This document shows, one piece after another, positions 22,824 to 36,200 of a stretch of DNA of 64,000 nucleotides. The position numbers and the translations under genes were made by a program. The notes under the pieces are model-generated. The model was not told the origin of the DNA. It made no database searches and saw only the letters and a list, made by a program, of their open reading frames with translations. Source of the stretch: Petunia secreta (Eukaryota > Streptophyta > Magnoliopsida > Solanales > Solanaceae); NCBI GenBank assembly GCA_029990175.1, contig JARKIP010000021.1, positions 21,457,501 to 21,521,500 on the forward strand, given 5' to 3'. Within the stretch, counting starts at the first letter, position 1. The number at the start of each line of letters is the position of its first letter.

Positions 22824-24252
22824 TCACAACCTTAGTCTTGAACTAAGCGGATCGTGCGGCACTTGACAAGCTGTATAGCCGATAGATGTGTCTGACCTTT
22901 TCCCAGTGGCGGCACAGTCACTATAGGCACCATGCAAGATCCTTCTCGCTCCATGACCAAGAGACGTTGGAGGTAAGGATCGATTATAGTATGACAACGT
23001 TGGAAGAACTCTTGCCCAAGTATAATGTCGAAGATATCCATAGGTGCAACGGTGAAGGTTGTCATACCTTGCCAACTGCCCAACTTTAAACTAAAATCAG
23101 TGGCTACACCGCATACCTTTGTCAGCTCGGCATTGACTGTCTTGAGGTGGGTGTTGCTTGGAGTAAGCTTCAACCCTAGTCTCTTTGCTGCGGCCTCGGT
23201 CATGAAGTTGTTGATTGCTCCAGTCTCGACCATGGCACGAGAAAGTTTGTTGTTGATAGTGAGATCCACGTATTGAGTGCTATACTCGTTGGCCTTATTA
23301 GCTTGCCTCGTGACAGCTCCACATAGTCCGATCGTACCCAATTGTGCTGTGCCCGAACTATCTCCTTGTTCCTGCACTTTTCGCTCCCACACTATGGCAC
23401 TGAGACTCTTTAGGTTGGGAATATTCATAAATCCGTACGGTCCTCCACATATGTAGCATCCTTTCTTCTCAGCCTGCGCCTTTTTTTCAGCATAACCCTG
23501 ACGACCACTCTTCTTGCCATCGAATTTGTTGGTATCTTGAGTCTTGGGGTGTTGTTGCTGCGTCTCCTTGTTTCTACCACGGTCTCCCCCACCTTCAGCA
23601 TAGCCACCCTTTGACTCCTTGCCCTTGCCTTTGTCATGCCTGTCATGCCTGAAATCCATCAAAGACTCAGTCTCAACTATGGCTTGGTCTATGTTGGTGA
23701 CTTGTCGGCGTTGCAACTCCTGCTTAGCCCAATTTTGCAACCCATCCATGAAGTGGAATAGCAAGTCATCACTAGTAAGGTTGGGAATCTGAAGCATGAG
23801 GGTGGTGTACTCTTTCACGTAGTCCCGAATACTTCCTGTCTGCTTCAACTCCCTAAACTTGCGCCTTGCCTCGTACACGACGTTGTTGGGGAAGAACTGC
23901 CGCTTAAACTCCACCTTAACTGTTCCCACGTGCTAATGGTGCACAATCCTTTCTCGATGTCGGCCGTCTTCCTTCTCCACCAAAGCATGGCAGTATCTGA
24001 GAGATACAACACAACAGTGTTGATCTTGACCTCTTCGTCCCTCACTTTTCCATGCCTGAAGCAGTTCTCTAAGTGCCAAAGGAAGTTCTCCACCTCTTGC
24101 GCGTCACGAAGCCCCTTGAACGCCGGTGGCTTGGGAGCCTCAATCTTAGCCTCTCTCGTTATAACTACATTGCTGGCTGCCTCGGTCACACCAGCATCGA
24201 CCTGCTCCTCGAGTGCCTCCATCTTTGTCTTCATGACATCGATGGTGCTCAC
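22824..24252 (-). pseudogene. Truncated Ty3/gypsy gag-protease polyprotein
   Basis: Minus-strand gag starts at 24252 (MSTIDVMKTKMEALEEQV): coiled coil, then the gag capsid-like region 'PPAFKGLRDAQEVENFLWHL' and 'WWRRKTADIEKG'. A frameshift in the overlap 23929-23845 leads to 'VEFKRQFFPNNVVYEARRKF', a Lys/Gly/Gln-rich linker, a damaged zinc knuckle that begins 'CYICGGPYGF', and an aspartic protease domain. In the protease the active-site triad appears as 'AMVETGAINNF' where the family has Asp-Thr-Gly, so the catalytic Asp is Glu. The block continues to 'DIILGQEFFQRC', then stops near 22824. No RT, RNase H or integrase, and no LTR recognised. Non-functional. Confidence 0.88.
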
Positions 24253-24259
24253 GACCTTG

Positions 24260-26027
24260 CTATGCCAAGTTAGCCGAAACTATATCGCTAAGAGAATGGA
24301 AATGAACAAGAAAGAATTGCGAAAGGATGCTTTTTATTATTTGGAATATTGTTGCTTGATGGTTTACAAATGAATGGCCCCTATATTTATACTACTCACT
24401 TAGGGGCCAGTATGCAAATATTAATTATTTACAAGTCCCTCTCTAGAATCCTCCATATTTACAAATAAGTCCCATTCTAGAATAATCTACCTAGCTAGAA
24501 TATTCTAAGGCCTTCTAAAAGTCTTCCTAGCCAATCCATAACTATCTAAAATATTCCCAAGGGAGTATCTCCATACTTCTCTAGAATATTCTATCAAGTG
24601 CTAGACTCACTATCCATGTAAGCTTCCACATGGTAAAGCTATGCGCCAAATGGCGCCTACGTGGCACGATGGTGTGACGAGTCATCACACTCTCCACACA
24701 TGAAGTGACAATACTACCCTTGAATCACCTCACCTTCCCAAATCGTTCCTGTACCATTTCAAAAAAATTAAAGTATATTGGCGGTTGTTCTTACTCTCTG
24801 ACAATGAACAAGCGGCAGTCGATGCTTGAGAAATTGCAAAGCATCTTTGGCGTCTTTTTAACCTGTATTGCGTGATTTTCTCCACAAGATTACTGGGTTA
24901 GAACTTTTAAAAATTCTATTTTCTGGCCGATTGAATGTTGGAGGGTAAAATATTATTGTTTCTGTCGAATCTAATGTTGGGGACATCAAAATATGAAGAA
25001 TTATTGTATAGTAAATATTAAGGAAGATGAGATTTTGATATAGGTAGGAGATAGGAGACGCTGATATGTGCAAAGAATAAACGTGGCTTTTGAATCACTG
25101 GAGTCCTAGTGCAAATGTGCAATTCTCCACTACACCAATAAACGTGGCTTTTAAACCAGAAGAGATTATTGTCAGATTGATACATATTATATGGCTCAAT
25201 TCTTTTTAGTTTTGGTTCCTTTTGTTCCATGGATTATAGTAAATTTTATAAAAAGTTTGTCTTGGTAAATGATGAAAAATGGACAATTGAGTTATTTATC
25301 TTTCGAAAAGGAAGTAAAGCAAAAAATCTCCATCTTTCTATGGTGACAACTGAGTAATCTCATTTCCAGTATAGTCCAACTAATAATGGAAATGATTGTC
25401 TCAAAGCTTAGTGTCTTACTGATAAAAGAATAGTACTTTGGAATTTTCAGATATTTTCTGAAGTAATCATGATATTTTATAATTGTTTTGCTTCGACTCA
25501 CGACACATACTAAAAGTTAAAAAGAAAAAATTCGTTTGTATACATGTATGCTAGCTTCGTTAGTGGCTAAGAAAGCTAATGCTTCCGTGTTGTATAGATT
25601 ATATAACTATTAAAGAATATTTTTTTTTAAAAAAAATATTGAATCAACTTACCTGATAAAAATTAATCGACTCCACATGATTAAATAATACTTTTTAGAT
25701 TAAAAAAATATGTTATTTCGCATTATTTTTAAGTCACGACCATTAGAAAGTCAAGAGTGAGTGCATATCTAACGTGGGTATATTTTATTAATGACGAGCA
25801 GAAGGAGATTGAGGATTTTTTATGATAAAGAACAAACATCAAATTAAGTTATAATGTAAGAAATAAAATAATTTATCCTAATTTAATTTGAATTATTATC
25901 AAAATTATATTTATTTTGTTATAATTTATTCTAATTTGTTTTGAATCATACTATATATTTTAGGTTGTTTGTATCAGACACATATTATCCAATATTTTAC
26001 TTTATTCAAAAGTTATTCAATAGTTGT
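24260..26027. other. Flank of the gag fragment and AT-rich DNA; no gene recognised
   Basis: 24260-24760 resembles a 5' leader or LTR of the gag fragment (including CATCACACTCTCCACACATG) but I could not find its partner. A short direct repeat AATAAACGTGGCTTTT occurs at 25077 and 25138. Beyond that there is only AT-rich sequence. Confidence 0.4.
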
Positions 26028-26032
26028 AGGAT

Positions 26033-26963
26033 TGTTATAATCTATGCACCTCCTAAGGACACTAAAAGGGGGGGGGGGGGGGAGGGGGGGCAGGAGAGGG
26101 GTTGAATAGTGTCCACCAATTTTTCGATTCAAGAACTCGATTCTCCTGAGTCAAGAACCCTGTTCTTGCCTCTGTAGTTTTGCAACCTGAACACCACAAC
26201 ACACGCCAAACACAGACACAAGGGACACAAGGATTTTACGTGGAAAACTCCTTGCTCAAGGGAGAAAAACTACGATCCACACTCTGGGATTTTTGAACAT
26301 AATCCACTAACAACACTAGCAAGTTTCTGATTACAAGACTCTGTAACCAAGGGGCTACACTCTAGACCCTAATCACTAAACAAAGCTAAACTCTAGCTTT
26401 ACAAAGTAATCTCTCAAAGTTTCACCTAATACATATGCTTCTATGATAAGCTAATAGGTAAAAACAACGATCGCACAAAGCAAGACAACTTACAATTCAC
26501 GAACCTAGACAGAATATCTAGACTCAATCTATTTAGCTCCACCAGTTGTCTTCTTCAGTTATCTCACGTAGAAAGCTGCTTGATCTCCTTTGTATGCTCT
26601 CAACTCTCTATTTGTGAATAACTGATTTCGGCTGTATCAACTACTTGTATATATATGGGCTTTCCAACCCTAGTTGAGTCCCACAAGGAATTCTTGTAAT
26701 TATGGTAAGACAAGATTCCTTGTAACTCTTTTCCTTGTTGAAGTCCAACTCCTATTCGTGCTTCGAAGACACAGCCTGAGCACCGCCTCTTTTAGTCTGA
26801 CTAGGATGCATACGCATTCACGCGCCACTTTTTCTAGTTCCGCAGGGATTTGCAACCCTCAAATCTTTTCGACCAGTCGTGCCCTTCTATTCAAGAATTA
26901 GGTTCTTCTCCGAAACCACTGAGTCCTTTTTGTTTGTCATTCTTCAAAACCAATTCTCAACAA
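26033..26963 (-). repeat. 3' LTR of the copia element
   Basis: 931 bp; on the minus strand it starts TGTTGAGAATTGG and ends GATTATAACA. Contains a G-rich run at 26069-26096 (C-run on the coding strand) absent from the other LTR. A putative TATA-like TATATATATG lies at 26649-26658. Confidence 0.92.
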
Positions 26964-26974
26964 ATTCCCCCTTG
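26964..26974 (-). promoter_or_regulatory. Polypurine tract of the copia element
   Basis: On the minus strand AAGGGGGAATT directly precedes the LTR start TGTTGAG. This is where plus-strand synthesis would prime. Confidence 0.88.
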
Positions 26975-27428
26975 TTGATGATGACAAACAAATGTTGTCG
27001 AAGAACTTGAATAGACAAATTTTTCCAAAAACACAAAAACAAGAATAACAAGTTTGAAAAATTAAATAGATGAGTTAGGTCACAAACACCACAACATTTC
27101 CTTCTTACCCCTTTTGGCATTATCGAAAAGATTCAAATACCTACATGAACCAGTTAGTACTATCTAGTCTAGAGCACAGGGCAACAAGTCAGCTTAAATT
27201 TAAACACACAAAGATAAGTCTGAGGGCCCAACAATAACCAAGTACCATAGAGCAAAAAAAAAAATGTAAGCAAGAGAAATTTAAAATCATTATCCAGGGT
27301 GTGAGAGCAGCACAACCCTATCAAAAAGTACACAACTGAAAATAGATTGTCTTAAACAACATCACATATGAGAATAGAAAGAGATAACAACAATTAGGAG
27401 AAAGGACATGAAGGTAGGACCGGAGTAC
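26975..27428 (-). other. 3' untranslated region of the copia element
   Basis: Non-coding, A-rich on the plus strand, between the extra ORF and the PPT. I see no domain. Confidence 0.6.
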
Positions 27429-29647
27429 TCAGGGCTGTAAGTTGAAGTGTTTGACAAGTGCCTCAAGGTTCTTTGTATTTTTGGCCCTCTCCATCACCAG
27501 CTCGGCCTCATACTTGTGGCAATCTATCTTCAAACGATTAATTTCTTGATCCTGCAACTTCAGCTGTCTGTGAAGCTCAGCATTTTCTGTATTGACTTCA
27601 AGAACATGGCTCTCCAGTTCCTTCACAGCTGTAATAGCCTCCTCAGATCCATAATCCTCACTTTCCTCAGTCTGCTCTTGCTTAACCTGCATGGACTTCT
27701 TTGAAGCTCTCCTTTCTTTGAAGAAGTCACAGCTCTTAAGCACAATATACCCAAACATCTGATGAATTGTAGGCTTCTTCCCTGCTTCCAATGGAACCCC
27801 AAAATTCTCTAGAACCTGCTGAAGGACATAGGAATGCACTAAAGAGTGTGGCTTTTGATCAGTATCTGCAATCCTCTTGATATGTCTGATGATTAGACCA
27901 GACAAGTTTATTTCACCCCTATCCAGCAGGTCCATATAGGTTAAGTCCAGAGCACTAACTTCACTATTTCTTTCTCCTCTAGGCAGAAGGAACCCATGTA
28001 CAAACTCAAAGAGCAACTGGTGTGCTGGTTCCACCTCCTTTTTGTCTACTTTCCTTTCTTTCCTGAGCTTGGGTTTCCCTGAAAATTTCTTGACCACACT
28101 CAGAGGGGTTACTCCGTCTGTCCTCTTTGGCCACTTCAGCTTAATGTACCTGCAATAACCTTCAGCAGGCACATCAAGGATCACCCCCAGCTCAGTTTTC
28201 CCAAACTCTATTTCAACTCCCTTCACAATCGTGAACACTCTCCTGGCTACAACCCTGCAATTTGTATAAAATTCCCTGATCTCATCAGAGAATAACATTC
28301 TGTCTTTGTTTCCAAACAAGCTCAGCCACCCTTAGTCACCAATCATCCTGAGCAAGGATTTCATATGATGCTCATTCTCGTCATGCAGAATGCTACCAGC
28401 AAGCACCTGGTGCTTGGCAAAGAAAGCCACCCGATCAACCTCTTCTTCAAATCCTCTTCTTCTTTTCCTATTCTCTACTTCACTGTCAGTCTCAGAGTCA
28501 CTTGGTTCCACATAGCTGCCAGCTTCATCACTCTCTTCCTTTGCCTCAGCAGCTTTCTTCTCTTCCTCCTTCTTTTTCTTCTATTCTCTGTCTCTCACAT
28601 TTGTAATTGTTCTTTCAAGCTTTCCAACAGTCGCCAGCTGTTGTTTCGGAGCAGACCTAGTTCCTTCTCTTCTTACCACTGGCTCTGCCACAGCCTTGCC
28701 ATCACTCTCTTTACTTGATTCATCCACTAACCGGCTTTTAGATACCGGCATTCCCCCTTTCACCAATCTTCTCCTCTTGTCAGGCTCTACTCTGTTCTCA
28801 TTCACAAATACCACTTCTTCTTCCTCTTCCTCACACAACAGCCTTTCCTCCTCCTCATCAAACCTTCTTTTCACACTTTTTCTCTTTGTTTCTTCAGCTT
28901 TCTCTGTAAATTCCTCACTTTCAATTTTTTCTTCTGCAACTTCCTCATCCTTTTCTTCTTCAGAGTCTGTCCACTTGAGTTCTGCGTCATCAGCTTCTGT
29001 AGGATCTGGGCAAGAACCAGGTTCTTTGCTCAAATCCTGTGAGGCCTTAGCAGATCTAGGTCCTCCACCATCTAGACCTTCAAGTACAGACAACCCTTGA
29101 CTCTTCTCAGCAAGCACAACACTAGAACTGGGTTCATCAACATGTTCTTTAAGGGACTCAACAGAATCCTCTTCCCTCAGTTGTTCTAACACTTTTCCCA
29201 CTACATCAACCTCCAACACAGTCTCAGCTACTACAGGCACATGCATAGTAGCCTTAGGTTCTTCCTGAACATCCTGTTGCTTCTTCTCAACTATCTTCCC
29301 CCTATCAATTTTATCACAAGACTCTACTTCTCCTACGATTTCATCCAGTCCTTTACTAAAGTTTCAGTACTCACTTTTCTAGGACTTTTTACACCTTCTA
29401 AATCGACAGAAGTAGATAGGGTAGAGTCAGGTATTACTTCAGCCGGACTTTCAGAGGAAACTTGTTCTGTAGGCGTAGTCGACAAAGATCTGGCCATCAT
29501 CTTCTTGACCAAATTCTTTTCTCCCTTTTTGAGAAACTTTGACCTAGTCCTAACAATTCTTTCAGCAAGAGTGGAGGGAGGGGGTTTTGGAGTTGATTTC
29601 TTGAGGATTTTGGTAGGTGATGTTGATGAAGATTGTGCTTGAGACAT
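27429..29647 (-). pseudogene. Extra ORF downstream of pol (Sirevirus ORF3, env-like position)
   Basis: A minus-strand frame of about 740 codons, broken by a frameshift near 29340 and stops near 28583 and 28336. The start at 29647 (MSQAQSSSTSPTKILKK) leads into a basic Ser/Pro-rich stretch. A strongly acidic Glu/Ser/Lys region with 'RRRLVKGG' basic patches follows, then from about 28320 a globular part: 'EIREFYTNCRVVARRVF', 'TELGVILDVPAEGY', 'HQLLFEFVHGFLLPRGER', 'YMDLLDRGEINLSGLIIRHI'. This resembles the 'putative plant transposon protein' domain common in Solanaceae retroelements. The last 90 residues are a coiled coil (VKELESHVLEVNTENAEL). No signal peptide, membrane span or envelope feature is visible, so 'env-like' refers to position only. 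Confidence 0.75.
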
Positions 29648-29649
29648 GG

Positions 29650-30094
29650 TGAAATTGGTTAGGGTTTTGAATTGGGATTACGAAGTTTTTCCGGCTTGAA
29701 TTTTTGAGAGAGAAAGTAGGTTGAAAGGAGAGAAATTTGTTGAGTATGTTTGTTCTGTGTCGATCAATACAAAAGGAGGAGAAGGGGTTTTGGTGATGAG
29801 ACGTTTTCCTGGGGAACCCAAAGTAATGATGACCGAAAAAGTGAAAAACAGCTTTTTGAACTTTTTGAGAACCGGGAAAGAGTTATGAATTTGACGCTTA
29901 CTAGACATGCTTCAGTCGGTTCCTTCTCAGTATATAATAGGTTCTTCATGGGATCACATTATCCTCACCTGGTGCTCATAAGCTGAATAAGTATACTTAA
30001 TAAAGTACAACATTAGACTGGACAATAATAACAAATGTTACACACAAATCATTAAACACTTAACTAACCAATCATTGAGGGACAAACTGCTGGG
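29650..30094 (-). other. Gap between pol and the extra ORF, possible internal promoter
   Basis: 445 bp with no long frame linked to pol. On the minus strand a TATA-like TATTATATA occurs at 29931-29939, about 285 bp before the ORF3 start. In SIRE1 the post-pol ORF follows pol directly; here it does not, so separate transcription or splicing would be needed. The promoter is inference. Confidence 0.35.
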
Positions 30095-33000
30095 TCATCC
30101 GTGTATTTTGCTCATCCCTAACTCCAACCTGTTCCTCTCAAACTGCACTTTGTTCAATGCTTTGGTAAATGTGTCAGCAATTTGATCTTCAGTCCTGCAA
30201 GAATTCATAGTAATCAGACCCTTTTCTACATTGTCTCTAAGAAAATGGTGTCTAATATCAATATGCTTTATTCTTTTGTGTTGGACTGGGTTCTTAGCAA
30301 TATTCACTGCACTTGTATTATCACAGAAAATTGGCACTGCTCCACACTTAATTCCAAAGTCCTCCAACTGCTGTTTGATCCATAGTAATTGTGAGCAGCA
30401 TGATGCAGCTGCTACATACTCAGCTTCCGCAGTAGACAAGGCTACTGAATTTTGCTTCTTTGTTGCCCAAGAAACTAAGCAAGGACCAAGAAAGTGTGCC
30501 ATTCCTGAAGTGCTTTTCCTGTCCACCAAATGACCTGCATAATCTGCATCAGCAAAACCAATTAGTTCAAAAGTACCTCCCCTTGGGTACCATAGACATA
30601 GATCCTGAGTTTCCTTTCAAGTATCTCAAGATCCTCTTCACAGCTGTCAAATGTGACTCCTTAGGCTTGGACTGAAATCTAGCACACAATCCTACACTGT
30701 ATACAATATCAGGTCAACTAGCTGTGAGATAGAGAAGTGAACCTATGATTCCTCTATATTTTGTCTCATTAGTCGAAGGACCTAGTTCATCCATATCCAG
30801 CTTGGTTCCAGGAGCAATAGGCGTAGTCATTTCTTTTTCTCCTACTATGTCAAATGTCTTCAGAAGTTCTTTGACATATTTTTGCTGATGAATCATAGTC
30901 CCTTCAGGCATCTGCTTTATCTGCAGTCCTAGGAAGAAATTTAGTTCAACCATCATGCTCATTTCAAATTCACTTCCCATCAGACCAGCAAACCCCTTGC
31001 ATAGCTCCTCATCAGTGTCTCCAAAAATAATATCATCAACATATACTTGAACCACCAATAGATCATTTCCTTTCTTCTTTAGGAATAATGTGTTATCAAT
31101 ATTTCCTCTTGAGAAACCATTCTTCAGTAGGAATCCTGAAAGTATTTCATACCAGGCTCTAGGAGCTTGCTTTAATCTATAGAGGGCCTTGTCCAGTTTG
31201 TAAACATGATTAGGAAATTCATTGTTCACAAAACCTGGTGGCTGTATTACATAGACTTCTTCATTTAGGTAGCCATTCATGAAGGTACTCTTCACATCCA
31301 TCTGATACATTGTGAACTTCATATATGTAGCAAAAGCAATCAGCATTCTAATTGCCTCCATTCTTGCTACTGGTGCAAAAGTTTCATCATAGTCGATTCC
31401 TTCTTCCTGACTGTATCCTTGAACTACTAGTCTTGCCTTGTTCCTTGTCACTATACCATGCTCATCCAGTTTGTTTATGAACACCCATTTTGTTCCAATT
31501 ATTGATCTGTCCTTCGGTTTAGGGACCAGGTGCACACTTTGCTTCTCTCAAACTGATGAATTCATCCTGCATGGCTAGAATCCAATCGGGATCTTCTAGA
31601 GCTTCTTTTACATTCTTTGGTTCCAGAGATAAAAGGAATGCAAAGAATGCACAAAAGTTCTTCAAGACTGACCTGGTCAGGATTTCAGTGTCCAGTTCTG
31701 ATAAGACATTCTCCAAGGGGTGAGAACTTTGGTTTTTTCATGGCCTAGGTTGAATATGACGACAAGAACCTTCAGCATTACTCTGGGTAGGTCCCTCCTG
31801 ACTTGCTGGATCATCGACTTCGTCTGATGTTCCCCCTGTCATATTGACTCCTTGTTCTCGTGAAATTGTATTCTCACCTGATGTTTCTTTGTCTTCTGAA
31901 TCTTCAGAGTCAGCTGCACCATCTTCTCGACTGAAGCCAATCGCTTGATCATCTACCTCAGTTTCTCCTAATGCCTTATCTGATTCATCAAATACCACAT
32001 GCATACTTTCCTCCACTATTTGTGTTCTCTTATTAAACACTTTGTATGCTTTGCTTTGAGTAGAGTAACCAAGAAATATTGCCTCATCACTTCTAGCATC
32101 AAATTTCCCCAATGGTTCCTTTCCGTTGTTGTGGACAAAGAATTTACAACCAAAGGGTCTCAGATGTGCAATATTCGGTTTTCTTCCTCTGAGTAGCTCA
32201 TATGGGGTTTTGTCAAGAATAGCTCTGATGGAGCATCTGTTCAGCAAATAGCATGCAGTGTTTATTGCTTCAGCCCAAAAGTTTCTTGCAAGCCCACTTG
32301 ACAACAACATTGTTCTTGCCATATCCTCTAGAGACATGTTCTTCCTTTTAACCACTTTGCTGTGGAGTTCTTGGTGCAGAGAAATTATGATCAATGCTGT
32401 ATTTTGCACAATACTCAGAGAATTTTGAGTTTTCAAACTCCGTTCCATGATCAGATCTAATACTGATAAGTTATAGACTTAACATTTTCTGCACCATACC
32501 AGCCCAGTCTTTGAATGTGTCAAAGGCTTCATCTTTGGATGACAAGAACAAGGTCCACGTGTACCTAGAGTAGTCATCAACAATTACGAACACAAACTTC
32601 TTTCCTCCTCTGCTCCTGACTCTTATAGGTCCACACAGATCCATATGCAACAATTCCAGTGGTTTTGATGTACTTACCACTTTCTTTGACTTAAAGGATG
32701 ATTTCACATGCTTCCCCTTTACACAAGCATCACACATTTTTATGTTTTCAAATCTCTTGCTAGGCAGTCCACGAACCAGCTCCTTAGATACAAGTTTATT
32801 CAGTTGTGAGAGACTTGCATGACCCATTCTTTTGTACCACAGCTAAGAATCACTTTCTTGCACGTTCAAGTATGTTAAGTTGTTTTCAGGCAATGATTTC
32901 AGTGATGCTTTGTACACATTCTTCACCCTTTTTCCTTCCATAACAATTTCTCCACTCTGTAGATTCTTCACAATACATCCTACAGAGAAGAAACTCACTT

Positions 33001-33269
33001 CATTTCCTCTATCACACAGTTGAGAGATACTCAACAGGTTGTGTCTGAGACCATCGACACAGTAAATGTTTTCAATTGCGTGATCCAGAGTTCTTCCAAT
33101 TTTTCCAATTCCTATAATGACCACTTTTACCTCCTCCGAAGGCTACACTGGCTCCTTGAAATGCTGCGAGTGAGAGAAAGTTTCTTCTATCTCCTGTCAT
33201 GTGCCTTGAACAATCGCTATCAAGAATCCAGCTTGGGTTGTTCTCCCTTACTCCAGCCTGCAAAACAGA
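30095..33269 (-). pseudogene. Copia pol: protease, integrase, reverse transcriptase, RNase H, broken
   Basis: In the gag frame after a TAA near 33270. Protease: 'WILDSDCSRHMTG', where the family has Asp-Ser-Gly, so the Gly is replaced. GAG-pre-integrase 'MGHASLSQLNKLVS' (32827) with 'CDACVKGKHVKSSF'; integrase core 'LLHMDLCGPIRVRS' and 'VDDYSRYTWTLFL'; after a break, 'WAEAINTACYLLNRC'. RT from about 31535: 'WVFINKLDEHG', 'YDETFAPVARMEAIR', 'YQMDVKSTFMNGYL', 'VQVYVDDIIFG' (the YVDD box). RNase H: 'DRKSTSGMAHFLG', 'ALSTAEAEYVAA', 'HIDIRHHFLRD' down to 30095. At least five frame breaks (near 33072-33124, 32840, 32460, 31730 and 30700-30530). The Gag-PR-IN-RT-RH order defines Ty1/copia. Confidence 0.93.
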
Positions 33270-36200
33270 TTAAGGGTTAGTTTTAGGAACCCAGACAAGC
33301 TTGTGTCCCTTCTTATGAGAGAATGGATAAATCAAATCCTGTCTAGCCCATTTAGGTAGAACACTTCTTTTATTCTTTGCTTTTGCCTTGCTTTCATTCA
33401 GGCACCTTTGTTTGTAGTGTCCAGTTTCACCACAAAAGGTGCTTAACATGTTGCAAGGCAATCCCACATACTTGCTCTTAGGATTATATGGAGGTAATGG
33501 TTTCTTGAATCCTAGTCCTTGTTTTCCCTTGTTTTGATTTTCAAGAACCCAGTTCATTGCCTCAGATGATTTATTCCATTTTGTTAATCTGGTAAGCTCA
33601 AATTCAGATTTTTCAACCTTTTGATTTAAAATCCTGTTCTTTTCAGTTTCCTGATACAGAATCTCATTAGCTCTTTTAAGTTCATTTTCAAGAAAGGTTT
33701 GAACTTCACTTATTACTTGCTTACCATTTATACTATCTCTATACTGATTAAGTTCCAATTCCAGTTCAGTGATCTTAGAGTATAACACAAGAGTCTGCCC
33801 TTTTAAGATGTCATTGATTTTTTCCAGTTCAATGTTTTGTTCTTGAAGACTCTTGTGCTTGGTTCTGAGATCACTTAACTCTTCAGTTAATTTATCTTTT
33901 TTAATTTTCTCTTTTTCATAACCCTCAATCAAAGTGGCTGTGATTAGAATCAAATTTTTAGTAGAGTATGTGTGTAGATTTTCCTTAAGATCAAATCGAC
34001 ATACCTCTGCTGAATGACCACCTTCAGCTCCATCAGTTGCCATAAGGGCAGAGTCCTTCTTTTGGTCGTCATATGTGTACAACTCCTTCAGCTTTTCCCA
34101 TACTTCCTTAGCAGACTTGTATTCGAGTATCCTTGCCAACACGTCATTAGTCAGCCCTCTTCTCAGGTACGATTCAGCCTTAGAATTTGCCTGATCTCGA
34201 GGATCTAGTTCTTCTACCTTCTTTGGCACCAGAACTCCGTTCGCTGCTCTCTTTACAGGAACGTGAGGTCCTCTCTTCACAATCAACCAGAGACTGTAGT
34301 CTGTTGCTTGAAGGAAGTTTTTCATCTGTTTCTTCCAGCACTTGTAGTTAGTCCCGTTGAACACAAGTGGCTTTGAAGGATCTGTTCCTCCTCTGAACTC
34401 CTGAGGGTCTTCCTCATCAGAACTGATGCCTGTCAATCCCATCAGTGCCAGTGGTGATTCATCTCCAGATTCATTTTTATGATCAGATTCACTGTCAGTT
34501 GGTCTCCATGTAGCATAGAAAGCTTCCTTTCTCTTCCTTCTTTCTGCTCTGAAGTCTGGGGGTTGTCTTGGCTTCTTCTTATCTTTGTCATTCTCCTTTG
34601 ATGCCTCATTTTCCTTTTCCTTAGTTGCTCTATTTTTCATCCATTCTGCTTCCCACATAGGACAATCCATAACAGCATGATCCTTCTTGAAGCACTTAAA
34701 GCATCCTGAGTAGTCAGGACTGTCGATTATGTTCTTCCTTCCAGAGTTTTCCTTGCTACTTCTTTTGAAGCCTTTAAACCTTCCCAAGTTAAGCTTCTGT
34801 CTCAAGACACTAACCATTACTGCTTCAACTGATTGTAGATCAATATAGTCATCAGCTTCATCCGTTGCTTCGAGTGCAAGGGTCTTGTCCTTCTTGAGAG
34901 CTGGTTTAGTTTTTGAGTCTTTCATCATCTCATGAGTTTTCAGGCTACCAACCAGTTCTTCCAGTTTAATGGATCTTAGAGGTTTAGACTCAATTCAGAT
35001 TTCCCGAGAGTGTTACTTTTTAAAGAAATGAAATTATCTGTTGTTTATCTTGAGCTATAAATAAATAAAAAGAAAGAAAGCAAAAGGGGAAACAAGCAGA
35101 AAGTGGGGTGACTTGGCTAAAAGACCCCTGCAATGAAGGAAATAGAGGGAATAACCCTCAAGTCTTAAAAATTAGGTGTATAACCCTTTAATTGCTTAAT
35201 GACTATTTAACACTAATGATCTTACCCAAGTTCTCAAGTCTTAAACCCCAGCCCCCAAGTTACAAAAACTACACTTTGGTCTACTATATAAACAATTATT
35301 ATTTACCTAAAATAGCAAAAAAATGATTAAATCTTCCCACCAAAACCCCTAGACCCCCAGTTACCTTCTTCTTCCCTCCAAGCTTTCCCGCCCAGAACCA
35401 CCTGCGCCTTCATTGGCTGTTTGAGCTTCATTTTTTGCTCCATTTCACTCATCAAGAACTGCGTCATCTCGATCTATAACTGTTTTCTCTTTTGGAACCC
35501 GTTTTTCTTGAAATTTCTTGTTGCGGCTGTAACGTCTCGATGCGAGTAATGTCAATGTAAATCTGAGGTGAATTGGTCTGGGCTTCCATCTTTGCACATA
35601 CATCCTTTCATTTCTTCAACTGGTAAGAAGTTCAAGCTGTTTTTTATTCGTTCGCCATTGTTGCAGAACTACTGCATTATTTCATCGACCATCGACCACA
35701 TTTGGTTGATCATCGACTTCGTTGTCATCTTGGGCTCCCAAGCCTCAGGTAGTACATTTAGAATCTTATCCACCATCTCTACTTCTGGCAACTCCATATC
35801 CAGGGATCTCATCTCATTAGTAATAATGGTCAACCTGGTCATCATATCCTGGATTGATTCCTTCTCTCCCATAGAGAACAACTCAAATTGTCTTTTCAGC
35901 ATTCTTCTCTTTGAGTCCTTCACTTCAGTGGTTCCTTCATGCGCAACCTACAAGGCATCCCCGATTTCCTTGGCCGTCTTGTAAGATGATACTCTGCTAA
36001 ACTCCTCAGGGCCAAGACCACAAACCAGACATTTGGCTTTGTGATTCTTTTCAATCATCTTATAGTCCACCTTATTGAACTCCTCTTTCAACTTAGGTTC
36101 TTGTTTGGCAAGAGCTCCCTCACCAACTATTTTAGTAGGAATCAAGTTTTCTTCTGATACTATAAGCCATAGTTAATAATCTTCAGCACATATCTAATTT

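Noticed and set aside
29678..29908. 76-codon minus ORF before ORF3
   Set aside because: No domain; it may be a 5' leader frame. Not supported as a gene.
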